This document shows, piece after piece, positions 1 through 6,563 of a stretch of 10,315 bases of DNA (positions within the stretch are counted from its first letter, which is position 1; every line of letters begins with the position of its first letter). The notes under the pieces were generated by a model. The model worked only from the letters and a program-made list of their open reading frames with translations, was not told the origin of the DNA and ran no database searches. Where the stretch lies: assembly GCA_023260935.1 (NCBI GenBank), contig JALQTL010000225.1, forward strand, positions 1 to 10,315, written 5' to 3'. This stretch comes from Paracoccaceae bacterium. GTDB taxonomy: Bacteria; Pseudomonadota; Alphaproteobacteria; Rhodobacterales; Rhodobacteraceae. The translations under genes and the position numbers were made by a program.

Positions 1-269
1 TCGAAAAATCCACCCGCGTGCTGGCCCAGCTTTCCCAGCTTACTGCCGGCAAACTGCCGCTGGTCGGCGTTGGCGGCATCTCGTCCGCCGATCACGCCTA
101 TCAGAAGATCCGCGCCGGGGCGGGCGCCGTGCAGTTCTATACCGCCATGGTCTATGGCGGCATCGCGCTTGCGTCTGAAATCGCCCGGGGTCTTGACGCG
201 CTCTTGTCGCGCGACGGCTTTGCCTGTGTGGCCGATGCCGTCGGAACCGGCCGCGCCGACTGGCTCTGA
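1..269 (+). CDS. pyrD: Dihydroorotate dehydrogenase (quinone), C-terminal part; 5' end outside window
   Basis: This is the last ~88 residues of class 2 dihydroorotate dehydrogenase, the FMN enzyme that oxidises dihydroorotate to orotate in pyrimidine synthesis and passes electrons to membrane quinone. The frame is open from base 3 and ends with TGA at 267-269. Visible family features are LPLVGVGGISS (the FMN-phosphate-binding GVGGI loop), the following AYQKIRAGA and VQFYTAMVYGG segments (the second phosphate-contacting strand and helix), and the terminal RDGFACVADAVG tail typical of the bacterial PyrD C-terminus. The true start, the N-terminal membrane-associating helix and the catalytic serine lie left of the window. 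The call is firm from the C-terminal motif order alone. No gene follows it closely on the same strand, so it probably ends its transcription unit here. Confidence 0.95.
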   Translation, partial: EKSTRVLAQLSQLTAGKLPLVGVGGISSADHAYQKIRAGAGAVQFYTAMVYGGIALASEIARGLDALLSRDGFACVADAVGTGRADWL

Positions 270-299
270 CCTTCGGCCTTCCGTTGTTTGAAGTATCGC

Positions 300-313
300 G
301 GGGCAAGCGCCCC
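300..313 (+). terminator. Weak hairpin downstream of pyrD
   Basis: GGGGC (300-304) and GCCCC (309-313) form a 5-bp GC stem with an AAGC loop, 31 bases after the pyrD stop. There is no T-run after it; the next ~35 bases are C-rich. It may end pyrD transcription or be a chance structure in GC-rich DNA. Confidence 0.25.
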
Positions 314-348
314 ATCGGTGCGTGCAGGGCAGCCCCCTCCCCCCTTCC

Positions 349-360
349 ATTTGATCAAAT
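349..360. promoter_or_regulatory. Perfect 12-bp palindrome, candidate operator of the aminotransferase/ligase pair
   Basis: ATTTGATCAAAT is a perfect palindrome, AT-rich in otherwise very GC-rich DNA, 36 bases before the aminotransferase start. Its size and symmetry suit a dimeric repressor site. A weak promoter-like pair, TTCCAT (345-350) and GATAAC (368-373) with a 17-base spacer, would place the palindrome across the -35/spacer region, which would suit repression. The promoter hexamers match consensus poorly, so the promoter part is speculative. The palindrome itself is directly visible. Confidence 0.45.
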
Positions 361-396
361 TACCGGCGATAACAGGGCAACAACCCGGGGGCCGCC

Positions 397-1776
397 ATGC
401 CAAAGAAACAGACCACCCGCACCATCGCCGGAATCGACAGCGCCCGTCTGGCCGAATTCGCCACGCGCGAGGCGAAACGCTATGCCCAGTCCCGCCCCAA
501 GGCGGCCGCGGCCATGGCCGAAGGCGCGGGGGCCTTTCTCAACGGCGTGCCGATGCACTGGATGCGCGACTGGCCGATGCCGCACCTGCCGCTGGTGGCG
601 CGGGCCAAGGGCGCGCGGCTGACCGATATCGACGGCTTCGGGATCGACGATTTCTGCCTTGGCGATACCGGGTCCATGTTCGGCCATTCACCCGAACCCG
701 TAGCCCGGGCCCTGCGCCGGCAGGCCCGCCATGGGCTGACCTACATGCTTCCCACCAAGACAGCCCTGCACGCGGGCGCTCTGCTGACCGAACGCTTCGG
801 CGCGTTCAAATGGCAGATCGCCACCACCGCCACCGATGCCAACCGCTTTGCCCTGCGCGTGGCCCGGGCGGTGACGGGCAAGCCCAAGGTGCTGGTCTTC
901 AACGGCTGCTATCACGGCACGCTGGATGACACGATGGTGGAACTGGTCAACGGCAAACCCGCCAACCGCCCCGGCCTTGTGGGTCAGGTGCAGGATCTGA
1001 CCCTTGCCGCCACCGTCGCCGAATTCAACGATCTGGCGGGGGTCGAGGCGCTGCTGAAAAAGGGGGATGTCGCCGCCATCCTGACCGAACCGGTGATGAC
1101 CAATTCCTGCATGGTGCTGCCGCAGGCGGGCTTTCATGACGGTTTGCGCCAGCTTTCCCGCAAATACGGCGCGCTTCTCATCATCGATGAGACTCACACA
1201 ATCTCCTCGGGTCTGGGCGGCTATACCCGCGTGCACTCCCTTTCGCCCGACATGTTCGTGGTGGGCAAATGCGTGGCAGGCGGCCTGCCCACCGCCGTCT
1301 GGGGCATGACCGAAGACGTTGCCCGGCGCTTCAACGCCTATGACGCCGCCCGCCCCCCCGGACATTCGGGCATGGGCACCACGCTGTCGGCCAACCCGCT
1401 GCAATTCGCCTGCCTTGAAGCAACCCTGTCCGAGGTGATGACCCCGGAAAACTATGCCCATATGGAAAAAGGGGCCGAGCGGCTGTCCTCGGGCCTCGCC
1501 CGCGCGATCGAAGGCCACGGCGCGCCATGGCATGTCGTCCGCGTCGGCGCCCGGGTGGAATTCATCTGCGCCCCCGGCCCCCTGACCAACGGGACCGAAG
1601 CCGCCGCCGCCCACCAGCCGCAGGTCGAAGCCGCGGTGCATACCGCCCTTTTGAACCGCGGCACGCTGATCGCGCCCTTCCACAACATGATGCTGGTCAG
1701 CCCCGCCACCAAGAACCGCCAGATCGACAGGCTGATTGCCGCCTTCGACGAAATCCTGACCGCCCTACTCGACTGA
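397..1776 (+). CDS. Class-III PLP aminotransferase, glutamate-1-semialdehyde aminomutase-like
   Basis: A 459-residue fold-type I PLP enzyme of aminotransferase class III, closest in layout to glutamate-1-semialdehyde aminomutases. It probably moves an amino group between an amine/amino acid and a keto acid or aldehyde in the cytoplasm; the substrate is not readable. Visible features: YHG at 172-174 (cofactor ring-stacking region), IIDETHT at 262-268 with D265 for the pyridine nitrogen, VVGKCVAGGLP with K291 as the Schiff-base lysine, and GTTLSANPL near 327-335 (family substrate/phosphate region). The usual SGTEA phosphate-loop motif appears as TATDA (144-148), a notable divergence. Length is normal. 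The ATG at 397 is preceded by a GGGGG stretch about 6 bases upstream, a modest ribosome site. The PuuA-like ligase starts 7 bases after its stop, so the two are almost certainly co-transcribed. It is unlikely to be the housekeeping HemL, given the altered motif and this context. Confidence 0.88.
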   Translation: MPKKQTTRTIAGIDSARLAEFATREAKRYAQSRPKAAAAMAEGAGAFLNGVPMHWMRDWPMPHLPLVARAKGARLTDIDGFGIDDFCLGDTGSMFGHSPEPVARALRRQARHGLTYMLPTKTALHAGALLTERFGAFKWQIATTATDANRFALRVARAVTGKPKVLVFNGCYHGTLDDTMVELVNGKPANRPGLVGQVQDLTLAATVAEFNDLAGVEALLKKGDVAAILTEPVMTNSCMVLPQAGFHDGLRQLSRKYGALLIIDETHTISSGLGGYTRVHSLSPDMFVVGKCVAGGLPTAVWGMTEDVARRFNAYDAARPPGHSGMGTTLSANPLQFACLEATLSEVMTPENYAHMEKGAERLSSGLARAIEGHGAPWHVVRVGARVEFICAPGPLTNGTEAAAAHQPQVEAAVHTALLNRGTLIAPFHNMMLVSPATKNRQIDRLIAAFDEILTALLD

Positions 1777-1783
1777 GACAGCC

Positions 1784-3175
1784 ATGACCGAACAAAGCCC
1801 CTCCGGCTCCACCCTTGCCGAAGCCGAGGATTTCCTCGCCGCCAACCCCGATATCGAGGCTTTCGACATCGTGCTGCACGATGCCAATGGCATCGGCCGG
1901 GGCAAGATCATCCGCCGGCACGAACTGGCCTCTTTCTACAAATCCGGGCGGCACCTGCCGATCTCGATCCTCGGCCTCGATATCTGTGGCGAGGATGTCC
2001 ATGAAACCGGCCTGATCTGGGATCAGGGCGATGGCGACCTGCGGGCATGGCCCATTCCGGGCACCCTGAAACGGCTGCACAACACCCAGCCCCCCCGGGG
2101 CGAGGTGTTCATGTCGATGTATGAACTCGACGGCCGCAAGATGACGTCAGACCCGCGCCACGCGCTGCAACGGCAGGTCGATGCGCTTGCCGCCGAAGGC
2201 CTGCACCCCGCCGGCGCTTTCGAGCTTGAATTCTTCCTGCTGGCCAATGACCGCGGCCCCGACGGCAAGGTCCAGCCCGCGCGCGATGTGCTGGATGGCC
2301 GCAAATCCGCCAAGACCGAGGTGTATTCGGTAGACCACCTGCATGGCATGCTGCCGCTCTTTTCCGATATCTACAAAGGCGCGGAACTTGCGGGGATCAC
2401 GGCAGAAACCATGATTTCCGAATACGCCCCCGGCCAGTATGAACTGACGCTGCACTACCGCACCGATGTGATGCAGGCCGCCGATGATCTGATGCGGCTG
2501 AAGCGGATCGTGCGCGCTCAGGCCCGCGCCCATGGCGTGACCGCCTGCTTCATGGCCAAGCCGAACGAGGATTATGCCGGGTCCGGCATGCATTTCCACG
2601 TCTCGATGATGGATGACACGGGCCGCAACATCTTTATCGAAGAAAACGAAGGACAGTGGAACCCCACCATCCTGCATGCGCTTGGCGGCCTGCGGGCGAC
2701 GATGGGGGAATCGATGCTGGTCTTTGCGCCCCATGCGAATTCGTGGCGCCGCTTTGCCAGCCAGAGCTATGCCCCCGTCAGCCCCACATGGGGCGTCAAC
2801 AACCGTTCCGTCGCCCTGCGCATTCCGGCCGGCGACATCAAGGCCCGGCGCATCGAACACCGGCCCGCGGGCGTGGATGCCAACCCCTATCTGGTGGCAG
2901 CCACGGTGCTGGCCGGCATCCGGCACGGCATGGCGCAAAAGATCGACCCCGGCCCCGAAACCACCGGCAACGGTTATGAGGCCGGCGAAGATGCCCCCCC
3001 CATGCCGGTGGATTGGCGCCAGGCGATCGAGGCGGCAAAGGCCTCGGCCTTTCTGAAGGATGCCTTGGGGACCGACATGCACCGCACCTTTACCGCCATC
3101 AAGGCGGCGGAATATGCCCGTGTGATGCGCACGGTGTCAGAGGTGGATTACGACCTTTACCTGCACACCGTATGA
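1784..3175 (+). CDS. Gamma-glutamylamine synthetase, PuuA-type (glutamine synthetase superfamily)
   Basis: A 463-residue ATP-dependent ligase of the glutamine synthetase fold, most like gamma-glutamylputrescine synthetase PuuA. Such enzymes join the gamma-carboxyl of glutamate to an amine, often as the first step of amine catabolism. Metal and substrate residues appear in family order: FELEF (E147, E149), E213 and GQYE (E220), AGSGMHFH (H270), WRRF (R322/R323), WGVNNRSVALRIP (R341), and RRIEHRPAGVDANPYL (E358, R360). The segments FMAKPNEDYAGSGMH and GVDANPYLVAA closely parallel PuuA. The N-terminal beta-grasp region (about 20-110) carries DANGIGRGK, as in PuuA-like enzymes. The adenylylation-site sequence of housekeeping GlnA (NLYDLP type) is absent, arguing against ammonia-assimilating GlnA. 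The ATG lies 7 bases after the aminotransferase stop, implying one operon. The amine could be putrescine, another polyamine, a monoamine or an ethanolamine-like compound; the sequence does not decide. Confidence 0.9.
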   Translation: MTEQSPSGSTLAEAEDFLAANPDIEAFDIVLHDANGIGRGKIIRRHELASFYKSGRHLPISILGLDICGEDVHETGLIWDQGDGDLRAWPIPGTLKRLHNTQPPRGEVFMSMYELDGRKMTSDPRHALQRQVDALAAEGLHPAGAFELEFFLLANDRGPDGKVQPARDVLDGRKSAKTEVYSVDHLHGMLPLFSDIYKGAELAGITAETMISEYAPGQYELTLHYRTDVMQAADDLMRLKRIVRAQARAHGVTACFMAKPNEDYAGSGMHFHVSMMDDTGRNIFIEENEGQWNPTILHALGGLRATMGESMLVFAPHANSWRRFASQSYAPVSPTWGVNNRSVALRIPAGDIKARRIEHRPAGVDANPYLVAATVLAGIRHGMAQKIDPGPETTGNGYEAGEDAPPMPVDWRQAIEAAKASAFLKDALGTDMHRTFTAIKAAEYARVMRTVSEVDYDLYLHTV

Positions 3176-3177
3176 CA

Positions 3178-3201
3178 ATCCGGGCTGACCATCCGGGCTG
3201 A
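3178..3201 (+). repeat. 13-base tandem repeat after the ligase stop
   Basis: ATCCGGGCTGACC (3178-3190) is followed directly by ATCCGGGCTGA (3191-3201), 11 identical bases at a period of 13. It begins 3 bases after the ligase stop. Both copies contain CCGGGCTG, the reverse complement of CAGCCCGG at 3232-3239, so they can also act as left arms of a hairpin. Confidence 0.75.
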
Positions 3202-3219
3202 TGGGCAGGCTCTGAAAGG

Positions 3220-3240
3220 GCCGGGCTATTGCAGCCCGGC
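3220..3240. terminator. Candidate bidirectional terminator hairpin between convergent genes
   Basis: GCCGGGCT (3220-3227) and AGCCCGGC (3233-3240) form a perfect 8-bp stem with a 5-base loop. The hairpin overlaps the last codons and stop of the response regulator and lies 44 bases after the ligase stop. Its placement between convergent genes suits termination from both sides. Neither side has a clear T-run, so it is at best an imperfect intrinsic terminator. Confidence 0.5.
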
Positions 3241-3831
3241 GTCGCGGGCGATCATCGCGGCATGGGTGCGGTTGCGCGCGCCCAGCTTTCGGCTCAGCGT
3301 CTTGACGTGCAGCTTGATCGTCACTTCCTGCACCTCCAGATCGCGGGCGATTTCCTTGTTGGACTTGCCCTCGCGGATGCCGCGCAGCACGTCCATCTCG
3401 CGCCGGGTCAGATCGTCCAGCACAGACCCGGTGCCGGGCGGGGCATCCAGCATGGCCATGGGCGCAAAGGTGCCGCCCTCGACCATCAGGCGCACCGCCG
3501 CAATCATCGCCTTCACCCCCAGCGTCTTGGGCACGAACCCCGCCCCGCCCCGCGCCAGCACCTCTTCGGCCAGATCGCGCCGCGTGGTGCCCGAAATCAC
3601 CGCAACCGGGGTTTGCCCTGCCAGCGCCCGGGCCTTTTCCAGCCCTTCCAGCCCTTTCATGCCCGGCATCTGGTAATCCAGCAGCACGATGTCGAACCTC
3701 TCCTCGGCCAGCTTTTGCAGCACCCCCGCCAGATCGGCCACGGATACCACGCCAATCGACCCGTCGGCAGAAACCATTGCCGCAATGGCTTCGCGGAACA
3801 GGTCATGATCGTCTGCAAGAAGAAGTCGCAC
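3226..3831 (-). CDS. Response regulator, receiver plus LuxR/NarL-type DNA-binding domain
   Basis: A 201-residue two-component response regulator of the NarL/FixJ class. The receiver domain (about 1-118) shows the acidic pair D7/D8, phospho-acceptor D52 in IVLLDYQMPG, S80 in AVISG and K102 in FVPKTLG. The DNA-binding domain (about 137-200) carries LTRREMDVLRGIREGKSNKEI and VTIKLHVKTLSRKLG, the canonical LuxR-type helix-turn-helix with its recognition helix. Length and linker are typical. The start is GTG at 3829-3831; AAGGA lies 11 bases upstream, a slightly distant ribosome site, and the N-terminus fits the family exactly. It is divergent from the hybrid kinase, 101 bases apart, so the kinase's Hpt domain is the natural phosphodonor (inferred). 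The inverted repeat at 3890-3910 lies in the shared gap and could be its own operator. Its targets are unknown. Confidence 0.93.
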   Translation of the reverse strand: MRLLLADDHDLFREAIAAMVSADGSIGVVSVADLAGVLQKLAEERFDIVLLDYQMPGMKGLEGLEKARALAGQTPVAVISGTTRRDLAEEVLARGGAGFVPKTLGVKAMIAAVRLMVEGGTFAPMAMLDAPPGTGSVLDDLTRREMDVLRGIREGKSNKEIARDLEVQEVTIKLHVKTLSRKLGARNRTHAAMIARDAGLQ

Positions 3832-3889
3832 GGGAACGGTTTTCCTTAATAACGCTGCACCTTGGAAAGACGGCCGGAAGGAACCGATG

Positions 3890-3910
3890 GATCACGCGGT
3901 GTTTGTGATC
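3890..3910. promoter_or_regulatory. Inverted repeat in the divergent regulator/kinase gap, candidate operator
   Basis: GATCAC (3890-3895) and GTGATC (3905-3910) are perfect 6-bp arms separated by 9 bases, with centres 15 bases apart. The element lies 22 bases before the kinase start and 58 bases before the regulator start, in the only space able to hold both promoters. Dyads of this kind suit dimeric helix-turn-helix proteins; autoregulation by the adjacent LuxR-type regulator is an inference. Confidence 0.4.
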
Positions 3911-3932
3911 TAGCCTGCACTCGTCAAAAATA

Positions 3933-6542
3933 ATGGCACCACCGATGATTAATGCGCCAAAGGCCCTGCCCACAAGGTTGAAATTCATTCTTGCCATGAT
4001 CCGCAGGGGCGCCCTCGTGGTGATCGTGCTGTGCCTGCTGACCGCAATGCTGGTCCTGACGGCCGATGTGCGCAACCGCCTGAACGTCATCGAACAGGCA
4101 GATTCCGATAACGGCCAATGGGTGATGATGCAGGCCGAGGTCGAATCCCTGCGCTTTCGGCATGCGCTTCTGGCAGCAACGGGCAGCACGGGAAGCCTTG
4201 CCGAGGTGCGGCGCTGGTATGATGTGCTTTACAGCCGCGCCCGGCTTCTGGCCGACAGCCCGCTTTATGCCGGCTTCATGAACTTGCCGGAAAACCGGGC
4301 AAGAATCACCGAAATCCGGGCGAAGCTGGAAGAATGGACGCCCATCATCGATGGCCCTGACGATGCCCTGCGCGCGGCCCTGCCGCTGATGGAAATCGAA
4401 GCCGCCCGCATCCAGCACCTTGCCCGGGCCCTGTCGCTGGATGCGCTCTTGGATTTTTCATCTGCCTCGGATGCGAACCGAGAGATGATCTCGCTCACGC
4501 TGGCCCGGCTGGCCATTCTTACGGCCGTGACCATCGCCCTTCTGGTGCTGGTGGCGCTGGGGCTGGCGCGGCTGTCGCGGATCACACAGGAACAGGCCCT
4601 GGAAAATCAGATCACCGGCACCCGCCTTCAGATGATCATCTCGAACTCGCCCGATGGGATCGTCGTGACGAACCGGGGCGGCTGGGTGGTGGAATTCAAC
4701 CCGGCGGCCGAAGCGATGTTCGGCTATACGCGGGCAGAGGCGATGGGAAAGCAGGCGGTGCCGCTGCTGTTTCCGGCCGATCTGGTGCCCGATTACCAGG
4801 CCCGGATTTCAACCGTCATCGTCGAAGCCGCTGCCAAGGGGCCGCAGCGCTTCGAACTGGAAGGATGGCGCCGCGACGGCACCCGCTTTCCGCTGGAGGT
4901 TTCCATCGCCCTGCGCAACCTTGACCGGGGGTCGCTTTTCGTGGCCTTCCTGCGCGACATCTCGGATCGCGTTCAGGCCAACCTTGCCGTCGAGGATGCG
5001 CTGAAACAGGCCCGGTCCGGCGAAAAGGCCAAGGCACGCTTCGTGGCCGTCATGAGCCACGAGATGCGCACCCCGCTGAACGGGCTTATCGGGTCGATGA
5101 ACCTTCTGCAAGAAACGCCCCTGTCGGAAAACCAGAAGGAACTCTTGCGCATCATGCAATCCACGGGGCGGGTGCTGCTGGACCATGTCAACGCGGTTCT
5201 GGATATCTCGCGCGCCGAGGCGGGCGAGATCCAGCCCGCCTCCGAGGCCTTCGATCTGGATCAGCTTGTCGAAGACTGCGTGGCCAACCAGACGGGCCTT
5301 GCCCGGCAGGCCGGCAACATCCTGTCCCACACCCCCCTGTCCGGGCGCCTTGGCCGGGTGCAGGGCGATCCCGGCCGGCTGCGCCAGATCCTTCTGAACC
5401 TGATCGGAAATGCGGTGAAATTCACCCGCGATGGCAAGATCACGGTGGAAACCGAAAGGCTGACCACCCGCAGCGCCGGCGGCCAGCCCGATATGGTGGA
5501 ATTCCGCATCATCGATACCGGCATCGGCATCCCGGCTGAAGAACAGGACCGCATCTTTGAAGATTTCCACACCATCGACGGCAGTTATCGCCGGCAGGCC
5601 GAAGGAACCGGCCTTGGCCTTGGCATCGTGCGGCGGCTGACAAAGGCCTTGGGGGGCAGTGTCGGGGTGGAAAGCGAACCGGGCGAAGGCAGCGTATTCT
5701 GGCTGCGCCTGCCCCTGCCCATCCTTGCGCCCCCTGCCGCCACCACCCTGCCGCCCCCCTCGGCCAAGGCGCTTCCCGGCCCGGCCCCGGCACCCGCGCC
5801 GCTGGATATCCTTGTCGTCGAAGACAATGACATCAACCGCCTGCTGCTGCGCCTGATGCTGGAAAATGCCGGCCACCGCGTTACCGAAGCATGTGATGGG
5901 ATCGAAGGCGTGTCCAAGGCCGCCGCCCGCGCCTTTGATGTCATCCTTACCGATATCTCGATGCCCGGCATGGATGGCATCGAAGCCACCCGCGCTATCC
6001 GCGCGGGCGACGGCCCCAACCGGCAGGCCCGTATCATCGCGCTGACCGCCCATGCCCTGCCAGAAGAACGCGACCGCTTTCTTGAAGCCGGCATGGACAT
6101 GGTACTGACAAAACCCGTCCCGCGCGATGTGCTGATCGCGGCCCTCACGCGCGACCGGCTGCCCCTGCCGGCCCCCGCGCAGGAAGAGGATGACCTTCTG
6201 TTGAACCCCGCCGTGATCCGAGAGCTGCAAACCGATCTGGGCTCCGCCATGCTGTTCCCGCTGATCCGCCAGATGATCGCGGATGGCGATGCGGTGCTGG
6301 CCCTCATCACCAACAGCCAGAGCGCGCCTTTGCCGCTGGTGGAAAGCGTGCACCAGCTTGCCGGCAGCAGCGCCACCTTCGGCGCCGTGCGCCTGCGCAA
6401 GGCCCTTGTCGCACTTGAAGCGGCGCTGCGCTCTGGCAATGCCGGGGCGGCCGAAGCGGGCCGTCAGGGGGTTGCCGCCATCTGGCAGGATACCCGCGCC
6501 GCCCTGCTGGCCCATATGACCTGCTGCCCCGACGCAGCCTGA
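3933..6542 (+). CDS. Hybrid sensor histidine kinase: 2 TM, PAS, HisKA, HATPase, receiver, Hpt
   Basis: An 869-residue membrane-bound hybrid kinase carrying a full phosphorelay in one chain. Domains in order: TM helix about 26-44; extracytoplasmic sensor about 45-190, mostly predicted helical; TM helix about 192-213; PAS about 228-345 (SNSPDGIVVTN, FGYTRAEAMGK, FLRDISDR); HisKA with H376 in VMSHEMRTPLNGLIG; HATPase with the N box NLIGNAVKFT (N493), G1 DTGIGIP (528-534) and G2 GTGLGLGI (558-565); a Pro/Ala linker about 597-624; receiver about 625-740 (VVEDND, D674 in LTDISMPGMDG, K727); and Hpt about 755-865 with H807 in VHQLAGSSATFG. All phosphotransfer residues are present, so it should be active. 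I see no HAMP domain between TM2 and PAS. The sensed signal is unknown; the sensor region matches nothing I recognise. No clear ribosome site precedes the ATG at 3933, so a start a few codons later (for example ATG 3945) is possible. The likely partner is the divergent regulator. Confidence 0.94.
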   Translation: MAPPMINAPKALPTRLKFILAMIRRGALVVIVLCLLTAMLVLTADVRNRLNVIEQADSDNGQWVMMQAEVESLRFRHALLAATGSTGSLAEVRRWYDVLYSRARLLADSPLYAGFMNLPENRARITEIRAKLEEWTPIIDGPDDALRAALPLMEIEAARIQHLARALSLDALLDFSSASDANREMISLTLARLAILTAVTIALLVLVALGLARLSRITQEQALENQITGTRLQMIISNSPDGIVVTNRGGWVVEFNPAAEAMFGYTRAEAMGKQAVPLLFPADLVPDYQARISTVIVEAAAKGPQRFELEGWRRDGTRFPLEVSIALRNLDRGSLFVAFLRDISDRVQANLAVEDALKQARSGEKAKARFVAVMSHEMRTPLNGLIGSMNLLQETPLSENQKELLRIMQSTGRVLLDHVNAVLDISRAEAGEIQPASEAFDLDQLVEDCVANQTGLARQAGNILSHTPLSGRLGRVQGDPGRLRQILLNLIGNAVKFTRDGKITVETERLTTRSAGGQPDMVEFRIIDTGIGIPAEEQDRIFEDFHTIDGSYRRQAEGTGLGLGIVRRLTKALGGSVGVESEPGEGSVFWLRLPLPILAPPAATTLPPPSAKALPGPAPAPAPLDILVVEDNDINRLLLRLMLENAGHRVTEACDGIEGVSKAAARAFDVILTDISMPGMDGIEATRAIRAGDGPNRQARIIALTAHALPEERDRFLEAGMDMVLTKPVPRDVLIAALTRDRLPLPAPAQEEDDLLLNPAVIRELQTDLGSAMLFPLIRQMIADGDAVLALITNSQSAPLPLVESVHQLAGSSATFGAVRLRKALVALEAALRSGNAGAAEAGRQGVAAIWQDTRAALLAHMTCCPDAA

Positions 6543-6563
6543 AGCAGGCCGCGCCCGACCGGC

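Noticed and set aside
349..360. FNR/Crp-type site in TTGATCAA
   Set aside because: An FNR box needs TTGAT and ATCAA separated by four bases; here the half sites overlap, so the spacing is wrong.
688..1683. A 331-codon - strand frame opposite the aminotransferase
   Set aside because: Same reasoning: no recognisable domain, and fully covered by a clear PLP enzyme on the other strand.
2975..3010. GlnB/GlnE-style adenylylation tyrosine in the PuuA-like ligase (Y398)
   Set aside because: A Tyr lies near the expected place, but the surrounding NLYDLP-type motif of regulated GlnA is absent.
4809..6515. A long open frame (568 codons) on the - strand opposite the kinase
   Set aside because: It is antisense to a kinase whose motifs are complete, its translation is low-complexity Gly/Ala/Arg/His-rich with no domain, and such frames are common in GC-rich DNA.
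6543..6563. Terminator between the kinase and the CbiX-like gene
   Set aside because: The 21-base convergent gap has GC-rich partial complementarity but no clean stem or T-run.
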